Assembly: GCA_027625915.1 (NCBI GenBank)
Contig: JANTQA010000047.1
Location: 9,548,001-9,612,000 of the forward strand
Reading direction: 5' to 3'
Length of the DNA: 64,000 nucleotides
From: Anaeramoeba flamelloides
Lineage: Eukaryota > Metamonada > Anaeramoebidae
The translations under genes and the position numbers were made by a program. The notes under the pieces are model-generated. The model was not told the DNA's origin, did not search any database, and saw nothing but the letters and a program-made list of their open reading frames with translations. This document shows positions 45,656-57,374 of this stretch, piece by piece (the stretch's first letter is position 1; each line of letters opens with the position of its first letter).

Positions 45656-48600
45656 ATGACAAATTATCAAAACACAAACCAGGTACCTCAACAAAGAAAG
45701 AAACCAGAATTTTCTCAAATGGAAGAACAAGCGTTTATGGATCACTTTCGAACTGTCGACGTAAAAGGTAATGGAACAATTGAACCTGAACAGGCATTTG
45801 GGTTCTTTAAGCTTTCTGGAATTCCAAAGAATGGGCTTAACATTGTAAGTTGAGATTACAAAATGAATTTTTATCTAATTTTGTTTTAATGAACCAAGCT
45901 TCCAGACCAAATTCAATTAAAAACAAAAAACGAAAAACAAATAATAATTTTTAATTTTCATTCAAAATTTAGGTTTGGCGTGTTTCAGATATTCGAAAAA
46001 AAGGATATTTGCAAAGAGAAGAATTTTTCATTTCAATGAGAGCAATTGCTATGATTCAAAATAAATTAAGACTAACACCACCAGCACTTTATCGACAAGC
46101 AAAACAAAATGGTAATATCTTTTTTTTGTTTTTTTCTTTTTTTTTTTGATCCTTTTTTGTTTCTCTCAAAAGATTTTCATAATTTTCTCCCAAATTCGTT
46201 GGTTAGAATAAAAAAAACTACAACTTTTTTATTCGAGTTTTAAAATTAACACTGAGAAGGCTTGTCTAACCTTTCAATTTTTTTACAAATCAATTTCGGT
46301 TGCCAAATATATGGTCTTTGAAATCGAAGTGGGATACAATTTCATCTTCCGTTATTTTTTTCTTTTCTGAAAAATTCCTTTCATTTAGTGTTCTTCGTAC
46401 ACTAATCAAAACATACCAATTTAGATCATAAAAAAGTACCAAACAAATAAATAGAGATCACGTCTTCCGATCTCTGACTTTGATAACTCTATTTCGAAAA
46501 GAAAAAAAAGAAAGGGAAGCGAAAATTTTTTCCCATTTATTCTTTCAATGCTGATTACAAAAAAGTAAAGAAAATTATTTTTAAATAAAAGAAATTCAAA
46601 AGATTCCAATAAACTATGGAGACGGGTTTCGGTGTAATTCCAAAATGTAAAGTAATAGAAATGATTAAATGACTTTCTATGTAAAAAATTTTTTCCCTTT
46701 AAAATTTACAGAGCAAATAATCAATCAAAATGTAATTTTTCGTTGCCTGGAAATGAGAAAGATCTCATGATTTAAGTGAAAAATAATTGATCAAAAAGTG
46801 AGAAGAAAAACGTTTTAATGTGTTTACCATTATTTGAATCTTAAATCTAAAAAGTACCCTCTCTATTTTTTTTGTTATTTAAATATGTTTTTACATTTCG
46901 AATTATCACTTTTTACCCAATACAATGAGCTGTATTAACTTTACTAAAAGAATATTAACCTTAATAAACAAAGTTCATCCAAATTTAAATGTTTTTCTTT
47001 GGGACATTATTATTTCTATTTAAGCAATTAGGAAGCAACTAAATAATTTACTTTTTTATTCCTTTTTTATTCATTCACAACAAAAAAAAGATCTTTACAA
47101 CACCAAACAAAAAAAAAAGATGAAGTGAGAAATTTTTTTAAATTGAAATTCAAAAAACATGACAGATCCATTCCTAAAATTAGTTTTTTAGAATTAACGT
47201 TTGGGTAACACAGCACACCCATAACCAAAAATAGTCAAAACAAATCTCGCAATTTTTTTTTATTTGGAAAAATTTAACCATTACGGAAAAAAAGTTCAAC
47301 ACGGTTTTTAATTTGGAACATTAATAGAACCTGAAAATGAAAAGTAAGATCAATTAAAAAAGGAATAAATAAATAAATAAAGACAAAATGTAGTATTCAG
47401 CACAATAACAGTTTTTTTAATACTATCTTTTAATAGGGGCTTTTCTTTGATTGATTGATCAATTATTAAAAATTTGTTCAAAAAATTGACTATTTTTGGG
47501 ATCTCCAAAACCACACCTACAATTTCGATAATAAAGTAGATTTAAATTGTATTTGTTGGTTTGATTGAAAATAATATAATGGGTTATTATTTGAAGTTAA
47601 TTGGTTTCTTCTTTTAATTGATTTTACTTTTCATTTTCAGGTTCTATTAATGTTCCAAATTAAAAAAAGTGTTTCACTTTTTTTCTTATTTCATTTTTTT
47701 TCCAAAACGGTAATATTAAATCTCATTCAAGTTAATCCAATATTAATGTTTTCATAAGTAACCATTTTTAAAACACGAAAAAATAAAAATACGAAAAAAT
47801 AAAAATCTGTGTCCAAAATGATGAAACAAGTTGAATAAAAAATTCTATTGGCAAATTTGTTGAAATTTCACCAACAATTATGAATCGATCAAAGGATTAG
47901 ATACACATCAACTAATTTTATGTAATTTTTCTATTTAACTCAACCCAACTTAAGGCTTGTATCAATAATCTAAAAAAATTTTCAGATCTAACCAAACAAA
48001 TTACGCAACTTGGGAAAAGAAAGGAAAACAAAACAGAAAAAAACCAAAAATGATAAAAATAGTTTGTTAAGAATACAACAAGAATAGCACAAAAATTGTC
48101 ATCACTTTTTTTCCTTCACAACACTTGTTTTTTTTTGAAATTGTTCCAAATTTTTGAAAGGAATTACAAGATCAAAATTCAACAACTTTCAATCTAAAAG
48201 TTTTTATAAGTCAAACTTTTAAAAACATTTAATTTAAACAAATTTCCACTTTTGGTGTTTTCATAAAAAGATTTTCAGGTTATTGAAAGTTAACAAATAT
48301 TTTTCTTTTCGATAACTTTTCAAAAATTATCAATTCAATTCAAAATGGTTATCTTTTGTTAATTATTATTTTTTTACCCTTTTTTGGCTTATAAAAGTTT
48401 GTATCAAGTATTTGAAATTTGAAAAAAATTGAAAGAATACCAGAGACTAAAATCTTACAGACTGTCTTTCTGAAAGTTCGAAAAAGTCTTGAAAGTATTT
48501 GTATGGATTGTGCTATTCTTTTCGTGAAATTCAAAATTATTTCCAAATTGAAGGAAAATGTAGTATTATTATTCTTTAAAATGTTTAAACTGTGTCCAAA

Positions 48601-51600
48601 ATTTTGGATTTTAGTACAAGAAAAAACATTTTAAACACATCAGATCATAAATTTTTTTAATCAAGTCCGAGAAATTGGTACACTTGAAGTTTGTCATACA
48701 TTTTAAAGATATTTTAGAAAACTTTTATTCTCCACTAATTTTTTCAAAAACTCTATATGGGATCACTTATTTTAGAAATAAAAAAGGAATTTTCATTAAA
48801 CCATGAGATATCAGGTATCTTACGGTGCAATTACTAATGAAGATCAAAATAAATCACAATTACAGAGCACAAAAAGATCTAAATTAATAATATAAATAGA
48901 GTGAAAAAGAAGATTTTATAAAACAATAATAATTTCCCTACATTAAATTAATTTTGTTTTTTTATCTTCTATTAATCATCTAAAGAAAAATTAACAAAAC
49001 TTTTAAATTTTCAGCTAAAAAATTTCTCAAATTAAAGAAAAATCAAATGTACATTTTTACAAGACTTATCATTGATAAAGTGTTTTATTGATTTTTTTAA
49101 AATTATTAATATAAAAGTTCTTATTCTAAATAACATATAAAGCATTCAAATAAATAATAAAAAAAAGAAATATATCAATTTTAATTTAATAGCTTTATAA
49201 AAAAAAAGACAAAAAGAAAAAAAAAAAAAAAAAAAAGGAAAAAGAAAAAAAAAAAAAGGATCAAGAAAAGGAAAAGGAAAAGGAAAAGGAAAAAGAAAAA
49301 AAAAGAAAAAATAGAGGAAAAGGAAAAGGAAAAGGAAATAACATAATAATTAATTTTTATTTTGATAGTCATTTTAAAAAAGTGAGTCACAAAAGTTTTA
49401 TAAAAGTTTAGTTTGAATTACTGAAAATATTAAGTCAAACAGTTTGAGCAATACTTGTGAAAACCTTCTGTACTCACCTTTTTATAACGAATGTAACTGT
49501 ATTGAAATTTTTTAAAATTATTTAACCAACTTTTTTTTTTTATTCTCATTTTTATTTTTAAAAATTAATAGAAAAATCTCTTTTACCAAGATTTTCCAAT
49601 ATTTCAGAATCCAAAAAACAATCACAACCATCTTCGACGACGGAAACACCACCAAACGAAGAGGCGATAAATAAACAAGGCTTTGTTACGAGTAAGTATC
49701 TCAAAAAATAAAAATATACATTTAATTTTTTTCATGCTATGAATGAAAAAAAAAAATATTCTTTTCAACTTTTTTTTTAATAAATAAATAATTTTTAATA
49801 AAATAAGAAATGGATTTTTTTAGACAATTTAAACCCACTAATTTGAATACAAAAATTTTAACTGGAATTTGGACGATTGCTGATCCTAGAAATATTGGCA
49901 AAATAGATCAGAACGCTTTAAAGAAGGCACAAGAAAATATTGAAAAAACGTTAAAAAATGGTGGAAATTTACCATTTTCTTTAACTGATATTCTTGAGAG
50001 GATAAAATTACAGCAAAAGCAACAACAACAACAGCAGCAGCAACAACAACAACAACAAAATATGAACCAACAAGTTAATAATAATTCATCACTCCCAAAA
50101 ATTACTAAACAGGAACATTACCAAGCTACGGATATTTTTAAGTCTTTTGATCCAATGGGCACGGGGTTTTTAACAGGTAATTATAAGAACTAATTATATT
50201 TGTCTTAAAATTATTTTTTAACATTTAATTATTTATAATTTGATGATTTTATCGATCAATTTAAAAATTTCAAAAAAAATAAATTAAAATACAAATAAAA
50301 ATTAGGTGATAATGGTAAAATGATGCAATTTTTCCAGAGTTTTGGTTTGAATAATAATATTTTAGGACAAATTTGGTCTCTTTCAGATCCAAAACAAGCT
50401 GGTAAAATATTTGCCTATTATTTCCCAGGTACATTTCATTTACTAAAGGCTTGTCAAAGCGGTTATCAAATCCCACAAAATTTTAATATTGAATCAATTT
50501 TATATCATGAACCTAAAGTAACCCAATCCAATAATTTAGAATCACCTTATTCCCAATCACCAAATCCAGAAACAATGGATTTTGAAACTAAACAAAAAAA
50601 ATTAAATATTCAAAATAATCAATTCTCATCACAGACACAAACAGAAACTCAGACTCAGACTCGGAACCAGAACCAGAACCAGAATCAATTCCAAGAACAA
50701 CAGCAGCCAAAATTACAAACACAAATACAAAATGAACCAAAAAAAGAATTTAATAATGTAGTTAATAATCATCAAATGAACTTTGCTAATATAAATAATG
50801 AAAATCAGGAATTAAATAATAAAACAGAAAAATTAATTGATAATAATAAAACAAAGTATTCATTATTTAAAGAATTAGAAAACACAAATAATGAAACTTT
50901 AAAGCAAAATAATGATCAAAATTTCATTGGAAATCAAAATAAAAAACAACAAAATGAAACTAATTTACAAAATAATATTTTAGAATCATCAAATACATTA
51001 AATCAATCAGAAAATAATGTTATTGGTTTAAATAACCAACAGCAACAGCAACGGCAACAGCAACAACAACCACAACCACAACCACAACAAATTAATAACC
51101 AAATGCAACTTAATCAAGAACCTTATTCATTTAGTGGAACATTAAATAAAACAGTAGATGATATTAAAGTTAGCTTACAAGATTCGTATTATATTAATGA
51201 ACAAAAAAATTATTCTAGTTCAAGATCACAAAAAGAAGAATTATTAACAATGATTTCTTCATTAAAAATTCAAATTGAAAGATTAAAGGGAAAAGGAGAA
51301 TTATTATATGAAAAGGCAAATTTTATAAAAGAAAAAAATGAAATGTATAATCAGCAAAAAATAGAATATGAACATATTTTAAATGAAAAAGAATTATTAA
51401 AAGAAAAGGAAAAAAAAAAAAATATTAGACTTGAAAATAAAATTTCAAACATTCAGGAAGATATACGCTCACAAAAAGAAATGCTTGAATTATCAAGACA
51501 AGGACAACAAATAGAAAAAATTTATATGCAAAAATTAATTTCCGATTTTGAGAAACTTGTTAAAATTGAAGAACAACAAAGGAATCAATTAATACAATTA

Positions 51601-51706
51601 TCAAAAAATAATTCTGGGATACAACAACAAAATAATTACAGTGGAATGATCAATCAAAATCAAAATTTTAATAATAATACAAATAACCAATTCCCACAAA
51701 ATTCTT

Positions 51707-51749
<43 letters not shown>

Positions 51750-52257
51750 TAATAACAATAATAATGGTTTCAATAATTTTAATCAATTTAATAATAATTC
51801 ATCAAATAATCAAAATCAACAATTGAATACAAATACCATAAATACTTTGAATAATAATTCATCAAATAACCAAAATCAACAATTGAATCCAAATGTTAAA
51901 AATGATTTTGATAATTTTGATTTTAATAATAGCCAAAAAACCTCAAATAACCAAAAACAGCAATTAAACACAAATGTTAAGAATGATTTTGATAATTTTG
52001 ATTTTAATAATAACCAACAAACTTCAAATAACCAAAATCAACAAAATTTATCTAATTTTGATCAATTGGATGATTTTGGAATGAATAATTCAAATAAACA
52101 GCAACAAGTAAATAAATTGGAAAAATATCAAAATACAAATGAAAATAATATTCAAAACCAACAAAAAAATAATACACAGCCATTTGCTCAAGACCAATTC
52201 AATCAATCTCAAACAACAAATACTTCTACAAACATCCCATTATTTGATAATTTTTAA
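45656..52257 (+). CDS. Eps15-like protein with three EH domains, five exons
   Basis: Exons 45656-45844, 45973-46111, 49608-49691, 49808-50176 and 50306-52257 total 2,733 nt and give 910 residues; all four junction phases agree. EH1 (about 15-105) has FMDHFRTVDVKGNGTIEPEQ and VWRVSDIRKKGYLQREEF. EH2 (about 125-195) has GFVTKMDFFRQFKPTNL, IWTIADP and GGNLPFSLTDIL. EH3 (about 233-312) has IFKSFDPMGTGFLTGDNG, IWSLSDPKQAGKI and SGYQIPQNF. EH domains bind NPF-type tails, and Eps15/Ede1/Pan1 proteins scaffold early clathrin endocytic sites. A charged coiled coil follows at about 566-690, then a Q/N-rich tail with an Asn run (about 729-749). A Gln run lies between EH2 and EH3 (about 207-222). In the usual Eps15 architecture the tail carries DPF motifs; I see none here. 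Confidence 0.88.
46112..49607 (+). other. Long second intron of the EH-domain gene
   Basis: 3,496 bp (donor G|GTAATA, acceptor TTCAG) with no recognised gene. Holds a homopurine tract (49201-49338) and a short GTGAGTCACAA fragment of MITE family D at about 49382. Confidence 0.75.
49201..49338. repeat. Homopurine tract with (GGAAAA)n minisatellite
   Basis: About 138 bases almost wholly of A and G on the plus strand, with several repeats of GGAAAAGGAAAA in two blocks. Confidence 0.85.
50013..50060 (+). repeat. CAA/CAG repeat encoding poly-Gln
   Basis: A mixed CAA and CAG codon run in exon 4 of the EH gene. The mixed codons argue that the Gln tract is kept at protein level and is not simply an expanded microsatellite. 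Confidence 0.9.
51709..51765 (+). repeat. AAT/AAC repeat encoding poly-Asn
   Basis: A run of about 20 AAT/AAC codons in the C-terminal tail of the EH protein. Nearby, two ~110 bp direct repeats (about 51895-51960 and 51970-52030) encode NDFDNFDFNN twice. Confidence 0.9.
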
Positions 52258-52687
52258 ATGAATTTTAATTATTATCAAGCAATTAAATATTATTCTAATT
52301 ATTATTTGTTTTATTTCTTTCTATCTTTTTTTTTTTTTGTTTTTAATTATTAATTAATGGTTGCTTTTTTTTACGGAAAAGAAAAGAAATTATTTTTTTT
52401 ATTATATTCATTTAATTTAAATAAGATTAAATTTCTTTTATTTATTAATTATTTTTAATATTTTATCATAATTAATCTATAATATACACTTTTTTATAAT
52501 TTATTTATCTTGTTAATACTAGTTCATTTAATATATGGCTATTAAAGACAGAATTTTGTAACAAAAAAAAAAATAACTTGAAAAACTGACCATTCTGTAA
52601 TTAAACAAAATTCTCAAGATTCCACAATAAATACTAGATTAGAACTACTAACTAATTGAAATGTTAAAAATTATTTATCATTCATAT

Positions 52688-54026
52688 AAGGTATTTCCAT
52701 AAAAGTGGATAATTATTTTTATTTCTTTCAAATAATATTTTGTTTTTAAGAGTATTCCTATTCGTGAATTAGTAATAAAATAAAATTAAGTGAAATAAAA
52801 TACTGATTGAATCAATGACTAAGGCATTTATTTCAAAATATGTTCTTGAAATATTCTCCAAAAAATGAAATAAAAAATAACACTTTTTTGGAGAAAAAGA
52901 GGCATAACTTATTTCAATGAAAAATTTCCAATATGACAAGGGTACAAACTATTTTTAAAACAATCAAATACAGTTCTAGCTTTTTCCTTTTCATTTAGAA
53001 ATTTTATCAAGATTAAAAAAAATTATGAAAATGATTTCATCGATCAAAATAAAAAAAAATCGCCACTTATTTTTCGATACTTTGAAAAATTTTAATCAAA
53101 AATAGTGTTCAGAAACTTTCAAATTTTTTATAAAATTAATGTCGTAGAATAAAAAAATTGAATTATTATTAAGCACCAATAAATGGTAGTCAATGATTTT
53201 AAATATTTAAATTGTTATATTAGAATTCGGTTTAAGGGATTAACGTCACCATAGATTTCTCTATAATCAAAGTATGTTGTAATTGGGTGTAAATGGTATT
53301 AGTGCACTATGGCTCAAATAACTCTAAAAAATCTATTATAAATCTTTTTACACAATAAATTATTACATCTCTTACTAATGATCACAATTAAAAAATTTCA
53401 TTTTGAAAAATTTTTTTTTAATTCCTTTTCCAAATCTAAAAATAGAAACCCAAAAGACAGTATTTTCGTATTTAATAATTTAGATTTAGAACTTCTAAAA
53501 GTAACTATTTTTATAATTTTTGAATTTCCAAGATTACCTCAATAATCATCAAAATGAAAGTACAAAGACTGATTGGTTTTGTTTGCTTTTGATAAGTCTG
53601 CTTATAACATCAATATATTTCCATGATTTGAGAAATAATTTGACAAAAAACTTTATTCGTTAATTATTTAATTTTAAAAAAAAAACGAATTTTTTAGTTA
53701 CTAATCTACATTTGTCCATAAATTTAAGAAAGATATTTTATGACTTTGTGGTCTGAATATTGATAATTCAACCTTTAAATTTATGGCGAAAAGCAGATTT
53801 TTATCTTAATTTGCAGGGTTTTTTACTAATACATAGATCATTTTTAATTGATGATATCAACAAATATTACTACTTTGCAATCGATTTTTTAGAGACATTT
53901 AAACCATGTAAACCTAATGTGGTTAGGTCCAAGAACAACATACTTTGATACTAGGCTTCTCCTTAGTAGACGCTAATCCCTTAATAAAGAAATTTTTAAA
54001 ATAAATTTTTCTAGTTTTTAAATCAA
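52688..54026. mobile_element. MITE family B, copy 3, split by a TTAA element
   Basis: Left end GGTATTTCCATAAAAGTGG. The body follows 6286-6872 as far as about 53231 and resumes at 53985 with TAAAGAAATTTTTAAAATAA, matching the other copies there. The right end is eroded, so its boundary is approximate. Confidence 0.75.
53232..53984. mobile_element. TTAA-flanked MITE, copy 2, nested
   Basis: TTAAGGGATTAACGTCACC at the left and TAGACGCTAATCCCTTAA at the right. Collinear with 44824-45577 (753 against 754 bp). It interrupts MITE family B at a TTAA made from host-element sequence. Confidence 0.88.
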
Positions 54027-55858
54027 ATAATTTAATAAACCATTTTTATATTTTTTTTTGATAAAATTTCATCCTGATCATGTTATTTAATCATTTAAAA
54101 TAGAAAAAATAAAATTAAAAAAAGAAAAAAAAAAGTAAAAAAAAAAAATAAACAAAAAATAAACAAAAAATTTACTCAATTATAAAAAATGAATCTTTAT
54201 AAAAAATAAAAGTGATTTTGATAATAATATAGTTATATCCCTTTAAAATAATTTCCAATAACAGAATAAAGTGGGTAAACCATATTGAAAAATATATGTT
54301 TTAGTTAATTTTTTATTGAATTTAATACTAGCTTTTTTTTCATTTTTTAGAAAAAGTTTAGTGAAACTATTTTGAAATATACAAAATAGATACCTATCTA
54401 GTTCTTATTATTACCCCCTATATTTTATATTATTAATTTACAATATAACCACATACAAAGAGATTATTATTAATAGAAAAGCAAAAAAATTCCTACTGTT
54501 ATCAAAATACATTCTACCAAAAAAATTGAAAATAAATTTAACAATTTTTACACTTTTTCACAATAATAAATTTCCTTAACATGCTAGTAAACTAAAAAAA
54601 ATCTTCAAGCAACTTCAATAGTAAATTCAAAAAATTTTTACCCTATCTTGAAATTGAAAAATACTGTAAAAATCTGATTACTGGTCAATATCAAGATACT
54701 TTTAATGCTATTTTCAGAAATGAATTATTGTTTTTTAAAAATCTGATCTATTTTTTACATTTTTGAAAATTTCAAAATTCAAAATATTTTCTGAATTATT
54801 TTTAAAACAATTATTTTCATTGAAAGAATAAAGAAATGATATTACTGTAAATGAAGTGTACAAAAATAAACTTTAAAAATAAAGCCACTAAGTTCTAAAA
54901 TAGCACCCTATAAAAAATCAAACTAATTTTCAAAAGAAAATTACAATAATTATTTTAAGCTTGATAAAAATATCATTTTATGGTTCAAAGAACAGTTCAA
55001 ATCAATTTTTTCTTTTTATTGAATGGAAAAATCTGAGAAAAAGAACCAAACCATCAAATTAAAAATACTACCAAAATACTTTTTTGAAACCTGTAAAATT
55101 CAACTTAGAATCAAAAGAAATAATTTTTAATTTGATTATTTATAATCAATTATTAATAACCCAATCTTAATTTCTTCAGTTAGTTATTAATAAAACACTG
55201 ACTAAATATATTAATAGAATTTACCATTATTTCTCAATTTTTTAAAGATTTTCAAATAAATAAAACTAATTCAAATAAATAAATCTACTAAAAAAATGAA
55301 TATATATTATCAAAAAAATATTATAATAGTAAAAGTTCCTTATTTATACTATGAATATTTGAAAAAGAATATTGCTTAATCTATTAAATTTCTTGAAATT
55401 TAATAACTATTTGTGAATAAAATAGATGATCAATTATTTTTTAGATTTTCTAGGATCAAATATTTGTTTTATTTTTAAAATATATTTTTTTAAATAAGAT
55501 AAAAGTTTCAAGGTTATTTGTTCATACATACTCCTAGAAATTCCTCAAAGTGAGATTATTTCATTAAAAATAATTTTTTTTGCAAATTTTGTTTTTTTTA
55601 AATTTAACCAAAAATCTAAATCCAAACAAAAAAGAAACAGATCTTTTGACTGAAAATATAATTGAGGAAAATGAACTCTTTTAAAAATGATAACTCATAT
55701 CTCAAAAGTTGATAAATGAAGTTGCATATCGGGTTTAATTGTATCCTTGTCTAAATAATTACTCTATTACCTTTGAGAATAAAAATAAATAAGAGTTATT
55801 ATTCCCTTAAGGAGGATAAAATCAAACTATCTACTTGATCTTGAATTTTTTTTGAATG

Positions 55859-56925
55859 TAAACCCAATTCCAAAAATTGGGGCACACCTTAAAATCAATT
55901 TAATTCCAAGAAAAGTGATATTTGACTCTTAAATAGAAACATGAGATATTAACAATCAATGTAAATAATTTTAAAGTTAATTATTTATCATTTTTTTTCA
56001 TTGTTTTTTGATTTTTGATTTCCAATAATTTTTTTGATTTTTTTTGTATTCTTTTTTTTCAAATAAAAAAAAAATTTTCTTTTTTTTTCAAAACTTTTCG
56101 AAAATCTCAAAATCACTTTAAAATGAAATTTAAAAGTTTTCATTCTGATCACAAAAAAGAAATTTTTTTTTTCTCTCAAAAAGAAAAAAGATTCTTTTTT
56201 TATCGAGAAAAAATTTTTTTGAAAAAAAATCATGATTTGGTGTGCTAGGACACATGGCCTACAAACAGACCTTATTATTATTAATGGAAGTGTGAATAAT
56301 GAATGTATTATTAATGATATTATCAAAAAAATCAAAGGAAATTCAACTCGCTAATTCAGAATATAGTGAGTTGAAATGGATTTTCCAAAAGGATGGAGCT
56401 TGTCCACATACCTCAAAAAAAAAAAACTTAAACTTACTTAAATCGGGGATGTAATGTTCTGGGCCCATGACCCCCAATTCCACAAGATTTAAATCCAATT
56501 GGGAATTTATGGTTACTTAACTGAAAAATTGTAACCAAAAAACGAAGAAGAATTTTTAAAATTTTCACTAATGTATGAAATACTTTGAGTTGGGAAACCT
56601 AAGATAATTAGTAAACTCTATATTTAAAAGGATGGATTTAGTTATCAAAAGACAAGCTGAATCTATTAATAGTTTTTATTAATTTTTCTTTCAATAAAAA
56701 TGGATTTTTTGGTAACCGTGTTCCAAAAATAGAGGCACACTTTTTTTTATTTTTTCTTTTTTATTTTTCGAATTGAATTTTAAATTTACTATAAAATATA
56801 TAAATAATATTAATTAAATATTTTCGGGTCTTTTATTATTTTAATGTTCAAATATCATGTATTTTGGAGTATATTTTTATTAATGTAATTTTTTTTTGTG
56901 TCCCATTTTTTTGGAATTGAGTTTA
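55859..56925 (+). mobile_element. Decayed Tc1/mariner transposon
   Basis: Terminal inverted repeats AAACCCAATTCCAAAAATTG and the complement of TTTTTTGGAATTGAGTTTA, both bounded by TA. Inside, broken transposase-like peptides appear in the expected order: INGSVNNE (family dG.vN...Y), FQKDGACPHTS (family FQQDGAPCHTS, near 56382) and PQDLNPIGNLW (family SPDLNPIENLW, near 56487-56515), then a region like the LI.SMPRR..VI tail near 56610-56660. Several stops and frame changes show that it is dead. About 1.07 kb. Confidence 0.85.
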
Positions 56926-57080
56926 TTAAAAAAAAGGGAAAAAAAAATAAAAAAATAAATGTTATGGTATATTTATATTAAATTAAGAAAAAATAAATAA
57001 AAGTTATATTGACAATTATAAATAATAGATAAATTTAAATAATAATTAAATAAATTTATGAAAAATAAAAAAATAGTAAT

Positions 57081-57360
57081 TACAGTCGTTTTAAAAATGT
57101 GAGTACTTTTTTAAAACTTTTTTGATTTTTCTATTTTAAAAAATTGAAGAATTTTTCAGAATCAAAACTTTTATCAAGTTTTATATTTTAATAAAGTGAA
57201 TACTCAACCTTTAAAAGTGAAGTAGACGTTGGGGTTGGAAAGAAAAGTACCTTTTTTAAAAAAAGTTTTCAATTTATTAAAAAATAAAACTTTAAAATAA
57301 GTATGTAATTCTGACGATCTCATTAAAAAAAAAAGTCTTCACTTTTTTAAAATGACTATA
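57081..57360. mobile_element. MITE family G (280 bp, TIR TACAGTCGTTTTAAAA)
   Basis: TACAGTCGTTTTAAAAATGTG at the left and the complement of the right end (TTAAAATGACTATA) form inverted repeats carrying a TA boundary, as in Tc1/mariner MITEs. It abuts the 3' end of the next gene. Confidence 0.75.
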
Positions 57361-57374
57361 ACAAAAAAAAATAT

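Larger units (their letters stand above)
52258..57374. other. Intergenic, transposon-rich; no host gene recognised
   Basis: 5.1 kb between convergent 3' ends. Contains MITE family B copy 3 with a nested TTAA element, a decayed Tc1/mariner (55859-56925) and a 280 bp MITE (57081-57360). 54030-55850 is plain AT-rich DNA in which I see nothing. Confidence 0.65.
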
